Source of the DNA: Oscheius dolichura
Lineage: Eukaryota > Nematoda > Chromadorea > Rhabditida > Rhabditidae
DNA: 64,000 bases
Direction: 5' to 3'
NCBI GenBank assembly: GCA_932521035.1
Contig: OW051493.1
Location: 6,944,001 to 7,008,000 of the forward strand
The notes below the pieces were generated by a model, which worked only from the letters and a program-made list of their open reading frames with translations, did no database searches and was not told the origin of the DNA. Of the stretch, positions 25,411 through 36,860 are shown piece by piece. A program made the position numbers and the translations under genes. Within the stretch, counting starts at the first letter, position 1, and each line of letters begins with the position of its first letter.

Positions 25411-26934
25411 TTATTGATTGTGTTCCTGGTCAATTCCCAGAAAAGGGGGAAAGTCAAAGGACAGCGGTGTTGGAGGAGGCAGAAACATCTCCATGATGGG
25501 CAACCGCTGCGACAGAGAGACTTGGGGAAAAGGGAAAGGAAGAGGATAGTCCATTAGATTCGAGCAGGCCTGGTGAAATGGATTGCTCACAACCTCCGGA
25601 TGAACGAGATGAAAGGCGGAGGGAGTCTCCGGTACCTTTGCAACCGGCCGCAGAATGCCATGGCTACTGGCTCCTGTCGACTTCTTTGGATCCTCATCCC
25701 TGAACATTTTCAGTGGATGGTCTGAATATTCTTACCCGTAATGGGTTACAATAATTTTGATGGTGTCGCCATTCCGACCGACGTGGTCCTTCCGGTAAAG
25801 GAAATAGAGAGAAGCGTAGGCATAGGTGAAGTCTCTCTTGATCAGACGGAGGACGGGAATCTCTTGCTCGAAGTTTTGATGTTTTTTGGCTGAAAGGGGG
25901 ATTTCCTACAGAAAAAGTGAACCAACTTTTAGCATGGGTCTTCAAGACTTCCGTCGTATCATCAGGGTGGATCAGCTGATAGAACGAGACGTCATGGAGA
26001 TCATTCCAGGCGTGTCCCAAAATGGTCGGCGAACAGCTGGGGACAAAGCTGATCTTCAGGTCCAGAGCGGTGTAGATCACCATCTGGGATCTGTTCAACG
26101 ACATCTAAAGTCATTTATGGTCTTTAGAAAGTGGACAGAACTGACATCAGGGTAGCCATTCCTGTCGAGTACTGTGCCACAAATGGAGATGGACACGCCT
26201 TGTCTTCCTCGTTGGGTAAAGACCTGGCATTCGGCATACTGCAAATAGAGAAGAATCATTTGGGTTATGGACTAACTTTGAAGGTTTTGTCGCCTACTGT
26301 AGTCGCATAGCCAAGGGCTCTTTTGCACTGCTTCGACTTGATTTTCAGCGACACCTTATGGCACGTCTCTGCTGGCCTGAAAAAGTAATTTCAGAGGTCG
26401 GGAGGAGCCTCGAAATGCCCGGCTCTTTCGACTTACAGGCTCATATTGATCAATTCTACTAACTTCCTTCCACTCTTCCCGCTAATAATATCGAAGAAAT
26501 CTGTCCCAAGAATAATATGTTGTGAATATCCAAAAGTAGTGGACACATTCTCCGTGGCATACAGTATCCTCCCCTTCTCTTCGAGGACGAAGATGAACGT
26601 GTCCATTGCCTATATTTAACATATTGGATGGAGGAGGACGACTACCTGGAGCATGAGACTTCTATTCAGGACGGGGTCGTAATATTCGGGAGGCCAGGGC
26701 TTGTTCGGGATGTTACGCGACCCTAGGTAGGCCCTGGTCATCCGGAGGATGGAAATACGGTCCTGAAATGAGTCGCCCTTCTAGCAAGAGGGAGATTCTG
26801 ACCATAGTGTCGCTGACGGCATCGATCACGGGCAGTAGACTTCGCAGTTTCTCGATACAATCAATACAGTTATTTTTATCCGAGGAGGAGGAGCGCGAAT
26901 CGACTCGGAATTCCAAGTTGATGGGGTGGGCCAT
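25411..26934 (-). CDS. HLH-PAS protein without a basic region
   Basis: Eight minus-strand exons: 26803-26934, 26646-26762, 26437-26609, 26277-26376, 26146-26238, 25927-26104, 25736-25889 and 25411-25699; 411 aa. Residues ~22-55 form a helix-loop-helix (CIEKLRSLLP then DRISILRMTRAYL, typical of bHLH-PAS helix 2). PAS-A follows (FIFVLEEKGRILYATENVS, FFDII), then PAS-B (SCSPTILGHAW, FYQLIHPDD) and a PAC-like segment with RNGDTIKIIVTHYG; the C-terminal 95 aa are Pro-rich. At the place where bHLH proteins carry the Arg-rich E-box-binding basic region there is only SRSSSSDKNN. The ATG is preceded by an untranslatable leader, so no basic region is visible upstream. It probably dimerises with a partner such as AHA-1/ARNT (inference). 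Confidence 0.8.
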
Positions 26935-29385
26935 CCGTAGCCGTGGGGAGGGGACGACTGTCGGGGGAGAGAGCGTGTGAAAGCGACTAATAACAACCGA
27001 AGGCGGTCTTCATTAATATTTATATGATACAGGGCTGGGGACAAAAGAAAAAAGGAAGGAGTACTATTATACCATGTGGGGGATAGACACGGAGAGATAC
27101 AGACAGTCGAAGGGGGCTGAATTTGGATGCCGGCTTTCGTGATGGAGGACGAGCAAGGTGGCAGACGATTTCCATGAATTGTAGACTTTTGGCAGAGAGG
27201 AAAGAGACGTGGTCCGGTGTTCATTCCAGAGTTGGGATACTGTGGAGAGACTAGCCGATTGAAAGATAATACAGGCAGGCAAGAGATGGCCGTCGCCCTA
27301 AGACGGCAGGTCCTAATCTCTTCGTCTCCAGGCCGACGATCTCTCCCTTACAAACTTCTTCCTCATCTAGAAAGCGTTCTTATTTGTCTTTCACCCAAAA
27401 AATGGGCGTGCCCGTAGACAGGCCACGGCTCAATAGAGAAAAAAATGTACGCAGCCGTGAGAAAGTGATGACTTTGAGAAGAGAGATCGATCGTCAAGAT
27501 AGTTCCGAGTGATGTGCCCTCAATGTCAACAGGAGTGCTTCTTTTCTGACCCAGTACCATACCAAGTCTATGACCCATAAAGATCAGTCTTAGCGGTAAC
27601 CTTCCCTTCTTTATGAAATATTTTTTTCTCCTCCTCCCGATCAAAGCCGTCTTTAAAACCAACACTCAATGGATGGTCGGTAAAATGGGCGGGAAAGATG
27701 GGCACGAAACGGGCGCCCTTTTCAATTGCTACCCCTTATCAGTGGGAACGTCTTTCTTGAAAGGAACAGTGACACCGAGGAAAAACTTGTGCACAGTTGT
27801 GCACACTTCCCGGCAAAACTTTCGCTGCGTAGTCAAAGCTTATTTTCATTTTTCACTATTTTTTCGCTTATACCACATTCATTTCTTCAATTTTTCTGCT
27901 GCTAATACTATTTACATGTATTACAATATGTTGTAACAAAAAGAAATGAGTTATAACGATAAATTTGCAGAAAAACGAAAATAGCTCTCTTGGCTTGTGA
28001 GTATCATGATTTTCAAAAAAAAAACTGAATGTGCGCCACGATTTGACGCGCTTCCTACTGTTTCTAAAATTCTCGGTGTCACTTTACAAAAGAATCATAT
28101 GTTGATAATATTATTCATCTGCTGTTCCGCCTCCGAAGGTGCCTATTCATCCCGAAGAGGGCAGCAGCCGCGCTCTGCTTGCTTTATCATTCCTCTGCTA
28201 TCACTGCTAGCTATACAATTTTTAATTTTAAAAAAAACACTAGACTGCTCTAGATGCCTACCTTGTAGTTTCGTTTCTCAATAGTCACTTTGACTGGGAA
28301 GGGCAACTTGTTCGCGTCTTGCGCTTCCCCTCCCCAACAATATGGTCTGGTCCTCGATAAACAGTTCTTGTTGGTATCTCCTTCCTTATAGTCTCCCTCC
28401 TTTTGGTAGCCTTATATATACCTTTTTCGCTAATGTTTTGATTTGTAATATTTTATTTCGCCTCTTGCTTTCTCTTCTATCCCGAGACACAACGGCGCAA
28501 GGAGTCTTTTCTTCCCGGTTTAGTTCCTTTCCTTCCCCCTATATCCCTGATTTCATCCGGAATGGAATCCTCCCCCCGTTCCCTTTATACGTTTCCCTTT
28601 AAACTGTGAGTCTCTATTGTACATCCCCTCCTATATTCCCACTTCCTCTTTTCTTTATATCAAATCCGAATCAGTTCATCTAGATCACCATTGATAGCGG
28701 TTAATTAGTCGCGGATCTCCGAAGGTTCTATATTATCGATCACCGCGGGAAGAGGGCGCTTTACCGCAATATTATTATCTAACGAAGCGCAACAATGTCC
28801 CGGTTTGTCATAAACCCAAACCATATATTACCTCTTTCTGGTTGTCTGACACGCTGGCCTCACGATTAATTGAAGGAAGGCACACTGGCCACAGCTGCGG
28901 CAGGCGAGAGGCAGATTCATATACGCGGCCTGCGCATCCACGAACTGTAACTCTCTTGTCTTACTCTATTTTTCTACCTATTCACCCTCAAGAAAAATCA
29001 CCAGCTCTTTCTAACTCCTCTGCTAAAGACTTGGCACTCTTTGGGCCGTTTCCTGCTCATCTTCTCCATTACGCCTTTCTATCAGAGAAAGTTTCCGACT
29101 CGTATAACCCTGTCATCAATTTGGCTCATTTTCAATCGTACTCGCGGCAATAATGGCAAGACGGCCGTGACTAACCGAGTGCAACTGTCCTCGCCGGAAT
29201 AGCGGCTGGTAGAGTGCTGCTAGCCGCCGCGGACAATAAATACCATCATGAGTCAAGCCTCTACTTTGCCACTCTTCCATCTGAATGGTTTGCCGTCCTA
29301 TTCACATTCTCTGTTCCTTTCCCATGCTCGCATAATTTCCTGTCCATTTCCCACGCCTGATAATCACCCACACCCTCCTTTACAG
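26935..29385. other. 2.4-kb AT-rich interval, no gene seen
   Basis: AT-rich sequence with no domain-bearing frame. A GTGCACAGTTGTGCAC inverted repeat lies near 27790. The last 600 bp include the flank of the next gene. Confidence 0.4.
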
Positions 29386-30875
29386 ATGGCCACTGCGGAT
29401 GAATCAATAGTGGACAAAGGGACAGTGACTCAGAAAGTTGAGGACAACGAAGTGGAGCTGGGTGGCCAGGAGAAGCAGGGTCAAGAAGCAGATACTGTAC
29501 AGGTGCGAACGGCGCCAACTCCCTCCCCTATGCCGCGTCTTCCAATTTTGTACTATTGCCCCACCCGAGGAGGCTTCTTCCCTAGGAGGAGTACTGTTCA
29601 AGGAAATACGGTATCTATACCCTTTCTAAATAGTACACCCAATTTCAGGACGAGAATAACATGAAGATACTACGCCAAAGAAGATCTCCCTCCGGTCCTC
29701 CGCTCAAAGTAGGCCGCTCGAAATCAATGTTATCCCTAATTCCAGAAGATTAAGTTTCAAGACCATTTGGAGAAGTTCCTCAATGAGCTTCACCAGGGAA
29801 TACCGGAGACATACCATGAAGTGGGCAAGAAGATATGGTCCAACTTGGCAAAAAGGTATGGGATAGACGGGGAACGAAGACGGATACACTTCAACGTCGA
29901 AAAATACCGATTCCTCGAGGGACTACTGGTAAGGGAGAACGCCTAATAAGATGGCCTTTTTAGGACAAAAGCAAGAATATCCCGCCCTGGATTAAGTATG
30001 ACACCATACTGCTACAGAAGTATTACGACGTCAGGAAGATGATTGGCGAAGCGGAGGTTCGAAGGAGGCAACTGGAGGTGGCGGAGGAGGCTTTTGAATC
30101 TGAGGATCTGGAGGTGGAGGACGAGGAAGAGCCGGAGAAGGAGGAGTCGGAGGAGGACTCGGAGGAGGACGACATATTTTCTCAAAATGGGGAAGAGGAC
30201 GACGAAAGAAAAGAACAGGATATAACTCAACGGGCAGGATCATCCCAGCTAGGAGTGTTGAAACGACTGGTCGACGAATTGGGTGGAGCAGGCACTTCAA
30301 CAGAGGAGAAACAGGGGACACCCTCCTGTAGAAAGCGACGTGAGTATTCTTTCTTGGCTGCTATCAGTTGTTCATTTTTCAGCTAATGTGGGCACAGAAG
30401 CCTCGGGGGACGGCCAGCCTCCTCCTAAAGAGATGAAAAGGACCTCGGAAGAGAAAACGGACAGCTTCTCCAGTACAGGTCAGTTCCTCTAGGAGCAGAC
30501 ACCCTACGGATCGTCTCCTTTCAGCATCCTCCACTGTCTCGCTTTTCTCGTCTGTATCGGATTCTGTCAGAGACGAACAGACTCGAAGTAGCGATTCCCG
30601 CGATTTCCATCGAAAGTTCTGTGCTCGAATAGAAGACCAGGAGAGGATAAAGAAGCTGGAGGCTAAGGTCGCCCATCTGGAAGAAGAGAAACAGAAGCAA
30701 GCCGCTTGTGCCTTCACTCTCGTATTCGAATATCGAACAAAATGGGACAAGTTGGCGGAAACACTAAGAAAAAACGACCTCGCCAAGGTCAAGAAAGATT
30801 TTCCGGAGATTTTCAATGAGAGAACGTCAGTTTGACAAAAGAGAGAAAGTTCTAATTGATTTGTATTCCAGGTGA
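29386..30875 (+). CDS. Unrecognised family, member A (acidic/coiled coil)
   Basis: Seven exons: 29386-29502, 29649-29708, 29746-29928, 29964-30339, 30383-30478, 30525-30825 and a 4-nt terminal exon 30872-30875 completing the last codon and stop; 378 aa. The ATG follows TTTACAG. Order: Glu-rich N-terminus; a helical module (residues ~60-140) with LHQGIPE, RYGIDGER and NIPPWIKYD; a long acidic stretch; a Ser/Thr linker; a coiled coil; and a C-terminal block FEYRTKWDKL...DLAKVKKDFPEIF. Both blocks recur in the gene at 49893, the second in 31790-32452, and relics occur at 45202 and 48201. No known domain could be assigned. The charged coiled-coil character suggests a protein-interaction role, which is inference only. 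Confidence 0.7.
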
Positions 30876-31058
30876 TCCTCCAGATCTCGTCCAACGAAGA
30901 AAGCGTTGTCTTCCTTATAGTTCCTACCATGAACGCATTCCACTCAGTTCAATTGTTTTTCTCACGTTCAGCTCATGGTGAATATTAATTGGTCGGCACT
31001 GGCAGTTGGCTTGTTGAAAACAACGAGATTTCCTGATCCGCCAGCAGAGACAATAGAT

Positions 31059-31180
31059 CATTTTACCCGAAGGCACCCGGCTGATCAAGAGAGATGACTT
31101 TGAAGAGAGATTAATGTCACATTTTACCCGAAGGCACCCGGCTGATCAAGAGAGATGACTTTGAAGAGAGATTAATGTCA
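31059..31180. repeat. Perfect 61-bp tandem duplication
   Basis: The 61-bp unit starting CATTTTACCCGAAGG occurs twice head-to-tail (31059-31119 and 31120-31180) with no mismatch, in non-coding sequence. Confidence 0.95.
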
Positions 31181-31789
31181 CAACAGGCTCACAAGAACGA
31201 TGTCCGCCCAACTGTTCGATTGATTTCAAAAGGCCAGCGGCATCTTCTATCTGGAAGCAGTCCCCCTAGTCTTGTTTACATCTAAAAATTATGTCTACTT
31301 CGTTTGCCGATCGCTTTCCGAAAGGTCTGTGCTCAGAGCATCCCGTACTGACCCCGGAGCCACAAAGGGGCGGGAACGCCGAGTTCAGTCCCCTCTCTGC
31401 CTCACTGTTGCTACCCCTTTGTTCCCATTGCCATCATACATTGATATGTTTTCATTGTAAAAGCGTTTCTCTTTCTATTGTTAAATTAAAATTACCGTCT
31501 TTTCTCCCCGAAAGCCGTGTAGGAATCAGCGATAGCTGTGGCCGAAGCGGCTTTCTCGGTCTGGCAGTGACTTATCATCGATTATTAGCGACTAATGCGG
31601 GCTATCACACATCCTCAAAGTTTTTTTAGCTTGTGAGGCTATCCTTGCTCTGCTGCTACCAGCTCTTTCCCCTCTTTTTACAGACGACACCCAAAACTGA
31701 CGTCTCTCTCTGCTTTAACCTCCGACTTTTCTTGACTTTTCTCGACTTTCCCCCTTTCCCACAGACCCATTAATATTCCCTGTTTACAG

Positions 31790-32452
31790 ATGGTCACCAT
31801 CGGGGAATCGATAACGGAGAATGGCTCTGTGACCCCCGCAGCGGAGGATATGAAGCCGAGCCAAATAACCAAGGTGACTTCATCTCGTGGCGGTTTATAC
31901 TCCTGGGTACGGCTTCTGCTCCTTCCCTTGAACTGTATTCCCAAATTTAGAAAGAATACAACTCGGCAAAGAGGGTATTTCGGGTAAAAACTAGTCCGCC
32001 CAGACTTGTCCGCCATTTGGCAGTCTTCATCCGTACCTGCCCTCGTCCCGGGAGACACTCAGTCTGTGGATCCACCCATCCAAGCAGCTCACAACCAAAA
32101 TTTGGCGGTTCGAAGACTGGATGCAGAGGTCAAATCCTTGAAGCAAGCACTGAAAAAGGCCAAGGACAGGAAGACACCCGAGATCAACAGAGGCAGAGCA
32201 AGAGGCAGCTCGTCGAAGGTCTCTGAAGAAGCCAACCAACAAATGAGAGAGAAGGACCAGAAAAGGATCAGAGAACTGGAAGAAGACGTAAAGAAGTGAA
32301 CGATTATGGTGGAAGAGGCACAGGAGCAATCCACCTGTGCTTGGCAATTCGTCTTCGAGTATCGGACGAAGTGGGACAAGGTGGCTGAGGCATTGCGCGA
32401 CAAGGACCTGGCTAGAATTGAAAAGGAATTCCCGGAGATTATCAGAAAATGA
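31790..32452 (+). CDS. Unrecognised family, member B (short form)
   Basis: Exons 31790-31873, 31951-31983, 32024-32287 and 32324-32452, about 170 aa; ATG directly after TGTTTACAG. It lacks the LHxGIPE module of member A and consists of a linker, a Lys/Glu coiled coil (KRIRELEED) and the conserved block STCAWQFVFEYRTKWDKV ending in RK and stop. The unspliced frame contains a TGA at 32297-32299, but it lies in a 36-bp GT-AG intron placed exactly where member D has a 35-bp intron, so I read it as a real intron. Polyadenylation signal near 32565. The 3' 239 bp are nearly duplicated at 45619-45857. Confidence 0.6.
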
Positions 32453-32637
32453 GTTTGGTGAAGGGGAGATCAATTGGCCAGTATTGTCGATGAGTTCCCC
32501 CTCGACGTCTCCGCACCTCTTTCTATGAAGACAACTACCCATTCCCGATTTCACTTCATTCATACAATAAAATAAATACATTGAAGCAAAGGTTGTTTGA
32601 CTGTTTCAAGCATATCGGGAGATAGAGGAGGATGGAA

Positions 32638-32844
32638 TCAAGGACGGCAGTCTCCCATGGCCCATCCCTCCTGCTTGTAGCATTTTGTGCTCTGAAAATT
32701 TTATTGGAAAAGGGGAGAGGAACTTACGCAGCAGGTGCCGAGGCTTCCATCAGGCTGGCAGGGGCTGCCATTCGAGAGACAGGCCGAGGCCATGGCGAGA
32801 AGGGAGGCGAAGACGAAGAGGAGCTGGAGGAGGGACTTGAGCAT
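32638..32844 (-). CDS. Cystine-knot-type secreted peptide 1, left copy
   Basis: Exons 32728-32844 and 32638-32691, 56 aa. Signal peptide (LLQLLFVFASLLAMASA) and a ~35-aa mature chain with six Cys spaced C-x6-C-x8-CC-x3-C-x10-C, the inhibitor-cystine-knot spacing. A reversed TATA (TATTTATAGG, 32880-32889) lies upstream, preceded by an AACGGTCAACACGTG element and a GAGTACGTTTGGAGGC element shared with the defensin-like gene at 40861. Probably a secreted antimicrobial or defence peptide; an ion-channel ligand role cannot be excluded from the fold. An identical copy is at 44731-44937. Confidence 0.8.
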
Positions 32845-33392
32845 GGTTGGCTGATGGAGGAGGAAGGGGGATGGAGGAGTATTTATAGGGGGGACGGGGG
32901 AAGGAGACTGCGGGGAACGGTCAACACGTGGCAGCCGGCCGCGTCATGTTCGAGTACGTTTGGAGGCGGGTCACAATGCGGCACACAAAAAATAAATACA
33001 GGTGGGGACGGATCCGGGTGGCGGGAGTGACGTGTAGCTATTTTGGGAGATCTGCCGAGTTGTCCTACAGTATCCAGTGTAAAGAATGAATCATCCGGTG
33101 GCCGCTCGAGCAATCTAGACACGGATCGGGCGGGGCGGGCTACTGTACGTCGCTTATTCGGTTATTGTAGACGAGAGAGAGGAGATCTCACTCTGTTTAT
33201 CAATTCTCGACGAATCAAGGGTGGCACCTCCTTTGAACCGTATTTCACCACCTAGAAGTGGACAGGGTGGAAGCTGTTTGACCTTCTCCGTGAGTCTTCG
33301 TAGTGATCATCGACATTATTTGAGAGTATGACACATTGCTGCCGTGGATGGACGGGTATATAACGAGATCGCCCCCTCCCTCCTCCCAAAAA

Positions 33393-33847
33393 ATGGTTCG
33401 TCAGTTCTTCATCCTCCTGGCCGTCCTCGTGGCCGTCTCCGCCGACTGCCTCCAGCAAATGTGCCAGGTCGAGTCCAACTGCAAGAATGTGCCATGTAAG
33501 TGGGACGACGACGCCGTGTCCTGCGGCTACTACCAGGTGGGATATCCCTTCTACCAAAAAAAAACGAATAATTCCAGCTGAAATTGGTCTACTATCGAGA
33601 CTGTGGGATGCCGGAGAAGAAGGCGGGCGAGTCGGACGAGGCCGCCTGGCAGAGGTGTGCCCTGAGCAAGTCCTGCTCCGAGACGTGTATCCGCAACTAC
33701 GTCAACCGGTACCGCTCCATGTGCCCCGGGCGGGGCGAGTGCGAGACGATGGCCCGACTCCACAACGGCGGGCCCAGTGGCTGCACCTCCGCCTATCGCA
33801 GCAGCAAGACCGACGGCTACTGGCAGAGGGTTCAGAAGGCAAAATAA
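33393..33847 (+). CDS. i-type lysozyme (destabilase family), left copy
   Basis: Exons 33393-33536 and 33578-33847, 137 aa with a signal peptide (FFILLAVLVAVSA). Invertebrate-type lysozyme signatures are present: CQVESNC with the candidate catalytic Glu, an Asp-rich CKWDDD stretch supplying the candidate second acid, VSCGYYQ, YYRDCG, a dense Cys pattern, ARLHNGGPSGC and a terminal YWQRV. It should cleave bacterial peptidoglycan outside the cell or in the gut lumen. TATATAA lies 30 bp upstream of the ATG and an AATAAA is 16 bp after the stop. Length is typical for the family. An identical inverted copy is at 43728-44182. Confidence 0.92.
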
Positions 33848-34239
33848 ACATCTCTGATCCGAATAAAAGAGCTTTATTAATATTTTATTATTGAGTTTAA
33901 TTTGGATTTTCTAAAAGTCCAAGACAAAAAGTAATTTCGGAGAATCTGGGCTAAAGGCAGGCCTTCTATGTTGAAGGAGATCGGAGCTATTGAGAGCCCC
34001 GTGAAAGGAAAGCTTATCTGCCTTCTCCCCTCTTTGTGAATGTGAGTGACAGTAAGTGACTCTACCTTGAAAAAAAGAAACGGCCTCCCCTCCTCTTGTC
34101 GATCTCTTCTGGGGACCATTGTCCTTCGTATGGGTTAGAACTTAAAACAAGAAGAATGATAGAGTAAAATGTTTATTCGTCTCCCAAAAAGATTATATAC
34201 AAGGTTGAGGGAATGGCAGAAAACGGAGGATTCCATCTC

Positions 34240-34463
34240 TTATCGGTCTCTGCAGTCTCCCACGGACCATCCAACCTGGCGATAGCAGAAGGTGCTCTGG
34301 AAATATTCGATTATTGGGGGAAGGAGAAGGAGAAACTCACACAACAGTTGCCCATGCTTCCATCTTCCATGCAGGAGTCGCCATTCGCAAGGCAGTCGGC
34401 GGCAGAGGCCGAGGAGAGGAGGACGGCCAGGGCGAGGAAGAAGAGGACGAAGAATTTGAGCAT
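34240..34463 (-). CDS. Cystine-knot-type secreted peptide 2, left copy
   Basis: Exons 34341-34463 and 34240-34296, 59 aa. Signal peptide (FFVLFFLALAVLLSSASA), then C-x6-C-x8-CC-x3-C-x10-C, the same spacing and intron position (right after the CC pair) as peptide 1, so the two are paralogues. Upstream lies ACGGTCAACTGTTGGCATCA, resembling the element in front of the defensin-like gene. The arm boundary cuts through this element, so only this left copy retains it. Confidence 0.8.
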
Positions 34464-34991
34464 TGTTAGCTGATGGAGGAAGGAGGGAAGAGGATTATAT
34501 GTATGGGGTAAAGGGGGAGGAGACTGCGTGGGACGGTCAACTGTTGGCATCACATCATGTGTGGCTAGGCGGGCTACTCGGAGTTCTCATTTTGAGAGAA
34601 TCGGCCATGACGTTTTTGCCCCCCTCCTGTTTGCGACCGCCCTGTGGAGGACCCAATAGTGTCTAACAAAGTTGGGTAAACCTCTCGGAACGGCAGTATC
34701 CAGCTCGGCCACGCCAGCGAAAGCGGGAATTTCTGGTAAATTCTAATTGTCCAGCGTAAATGTTTGTATAGGTAACGATTCCAAATTTTTTCTCCTTCCT
34801 AGCAGCCTTACTATGCTAGTTCTACTACGCGTTTTCCTTCGTTCACGGCGACCGTCGAGATGGGTCAGGCGCCCTTTGAAAATTGCAAAAAGTTCTGCAA
34901 GCTGAATTCGGCTGGCACGTTGTCATTTTTAGATTTTGCTGCAATGAAAAGAAGACCATTTGATAATTGAGGCTTCCTCGTTAGATGAAGG

Positions 34992-36647
34992 TTATTCAAC
35001 TTTATTAGCTATAACAAAAGCCCATTCAATGGGTACCGTAGATCTTGCCAAAATGAGCGACGCTTCTTCTCCAGAAACAACAGCTACGTTTGCCTTTTGG
35101 AAAGTCTTCTCCGCTTCTGCTATTCCAGCAGTAGTAAAACCTTTGCTTCAATTTGTTTCTTTTTTTATTCAGGGAGAGTTTTGATTACCTGCAATCGGGA
35201 CTTACAGCAGCCAGATAGCCTAATTCAGCTCCGTCTAATAAGGTATAGCGGACACAAATGTCATAAGCGAGACCACAGGCAATGAAAGCATTGATTCCTT
35301 GTTTCTTCAATTTAGAATCCAATTCTAGCCTGGGATTTTTTTTTTATTTCTGTCACTTTGCTCAATTTACAGCTGTCCGTTATTATTTTTGAAGGCCGAA
35401 TACGAATCAACCATCACTTCGGTTCCGAATCAACCATCACTTCGGTTTTATGGATATAGATTGCATTTTTGGCTATTGTCATCTCTGGATAAAGAAGAGA
35501 TCCTGGAGTATTAGGAACGCAGTGAGAAGGGTAAACCATCTGTACAAAAATAGAATTGTTGTTTCTTATTCAGGTGAAGTATCTTACTTGAGTAATATTG
35601 GGTTGTAGAAATCGAACCAAATCGAAAGGTACAATCGTTTTGTTCGTGAATTCCGGGGCCAGAACCCGATCATTATCCTTAGCGTGGCCGGCAAATGATA
35701 TGTGGTTATACGGATGCCAGTCCTGAATTTCTCTTTGATTTTCAGATAAGTAAAATAACCTGGGTATAGACGATCTGATCCACTCCGGAGTTCTCTGTCA
35801 GATCATTTATGTACGGCAAGGCGATAAGAGGATCTTGTTTTGCATCCCCTGTCTAATTCAGGCTTTCTCTTTCTTGTTTCAGACTTACCCCGACAGCCAA
35901 AGAGCCGTCCACGAAATCATTTTGATAATCAACGATTATTAGGGCAATTCTCAAAGACTTCAGTGGCTCTAAAACCAATGACCGAAATCTTTGCTCGTCT
36001 TCAGTGGAAAGTTGTGTAGAATTGCACTGAAATAGCTCATCTACCTAGAAATAAGGACACCAACTGGGCTGAACATTTCTAAGAGGCTGAAAATTTTGTC
36101 GTCTGCCGTATTGTTCCCAAAGAAAGCCTTTAGTTCATCAAGAAGCGCAAGGCTATTATCGGTACCCTCTAAAGCCTGAAACTGACCTTTCTATTGGGTT
36201 AGATCTTTCACTGTACCGTGCAGCTGGTAGAGAAAGCCACTGAAGGGCCAAGGAAACAAAAAAGAAAAATTATCATCCTAGAACTTTGAATTGCAGGGGT
36301 GAAAAACATGGAAACGCCGGGGTTGATCTGCCGTCTGAACCGCAGTGATCACTTGAGCAAAGTGCTTGTGAACATAGTCCACAAAGACTCTTTTTACAAT
36401 CGGTATAAGTAAACATAGGAGAACTTCAGTCAAAGAACAACCTTTGTAGTCAGGTTTGGAAAGAACAAAGTTGGATCAAATTTTCGGCGATTGATCCGTT
36501 CGATGGATTTATGTAGGCTGTCCATGCAATATCGAAAGATTACGCAGAAACACGCAGAGGATGATCATTATGAGGTTTTATTGGTAGTGATTCCAATCAG
36601 GTGTTGACTTTTCAAAATTTGGCCGGATCACTTACGAGGAAAGCCAT
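34992..36647 (-). pseudogene. pnc-1: PNC-1-like nicotinamidase, frame-shifted
   Basis: Recognisable minus-strand exons: 36285-~36338 (5' limit uncertain), 36212-36239, 36065-36175, 35889-36026, 35760-35852, 35588-35722, 35371-35539, 35189-35329 and 34992-35145. Hallmarks of nicotinamidase/isochorismatase hydrolases are present: VDYQNDFVDGSL (catalytic Asp), DWHPYNHISF (metal site), YPSHCVPNTPGS and ACGLAYDICV (catalytic Cys). The enzyme converts nicotinamide to nicotinic acid in NAD salvage. Exon 35371-35539 contains a 23-bp tandem duplication; removing one unit restores phase exactly, so the assembled copy is frame-shifted. It may be a real allele, a recent pseudogene or an assembly error. 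The N-terminal exons upstream of 36340 could not be resolved, and the proposed ATG at 36647 is tentative. Confidence 0.75.
35403..35447. repeat. 23-bp tandem duplication in nicotinamidase exon
   Basis: Two head-to-tail copies of CGAATCAACCATCACTTCGG plus flanking bases (35403-35425 and 35426-35447). Period 23 is not a multiple of three and breaks the reading frame. Confidence 0.95.
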
Positions 36648-36860
36648 ATCTTTATGAATGAAGCTGGTCAGTGCTGTTTGAAGGAAAGGGATTTGCAAAT
36701 GAGAGGATCAATAAAATTCAAAATGACCCTTTATTCCCGCTCAGTTTTTCAGCTGGCGTGGGTGATCTGAGTTGATCTAATAATTGCAATATAATATAAT
36801 TGCGTGTTCTTGTTGCACCTCTTTGTTTCATTGTGTTGGTCAACAGTTTGTTTTCAGAAA

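Larger units (their letters stand above)
32631..34539. repeat. Left arm of 1,909-bp inverted repeat
   Basis: Matches the reverse complement of 43036-44944 with constant coordinate sum 77575, so there are no indels, and I found no mismatch in any segment compared. The outer break is at ATGGAATC (32631/44944) and the inner break is inside a GACGGTCA sequence (34539/43036). The arm carries two cystine-knot peptide genes flanking an i-type lysozyme gene. Confidence 0.95.

Noticed and set aside
30039..30321. Arg- and Pro-rich overlapping frames
   Set aside because: Alternative-frame readings of the acidic GAG/GAG-rich exon of family member A.
32297..32299. In-frame stop in member B taken as evidence of a pseudogene
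   Set aside because: A 36-bp GT-AG intron at the position of a conserved intron in member D removes it.
32633..33030. Plus-strand 130-codon frame across the cystine-knot gene
   Set aside because: It is the antisense shadow of the minus-strand signal-peptide gene and its promoter, mirrored at 44545-44943.
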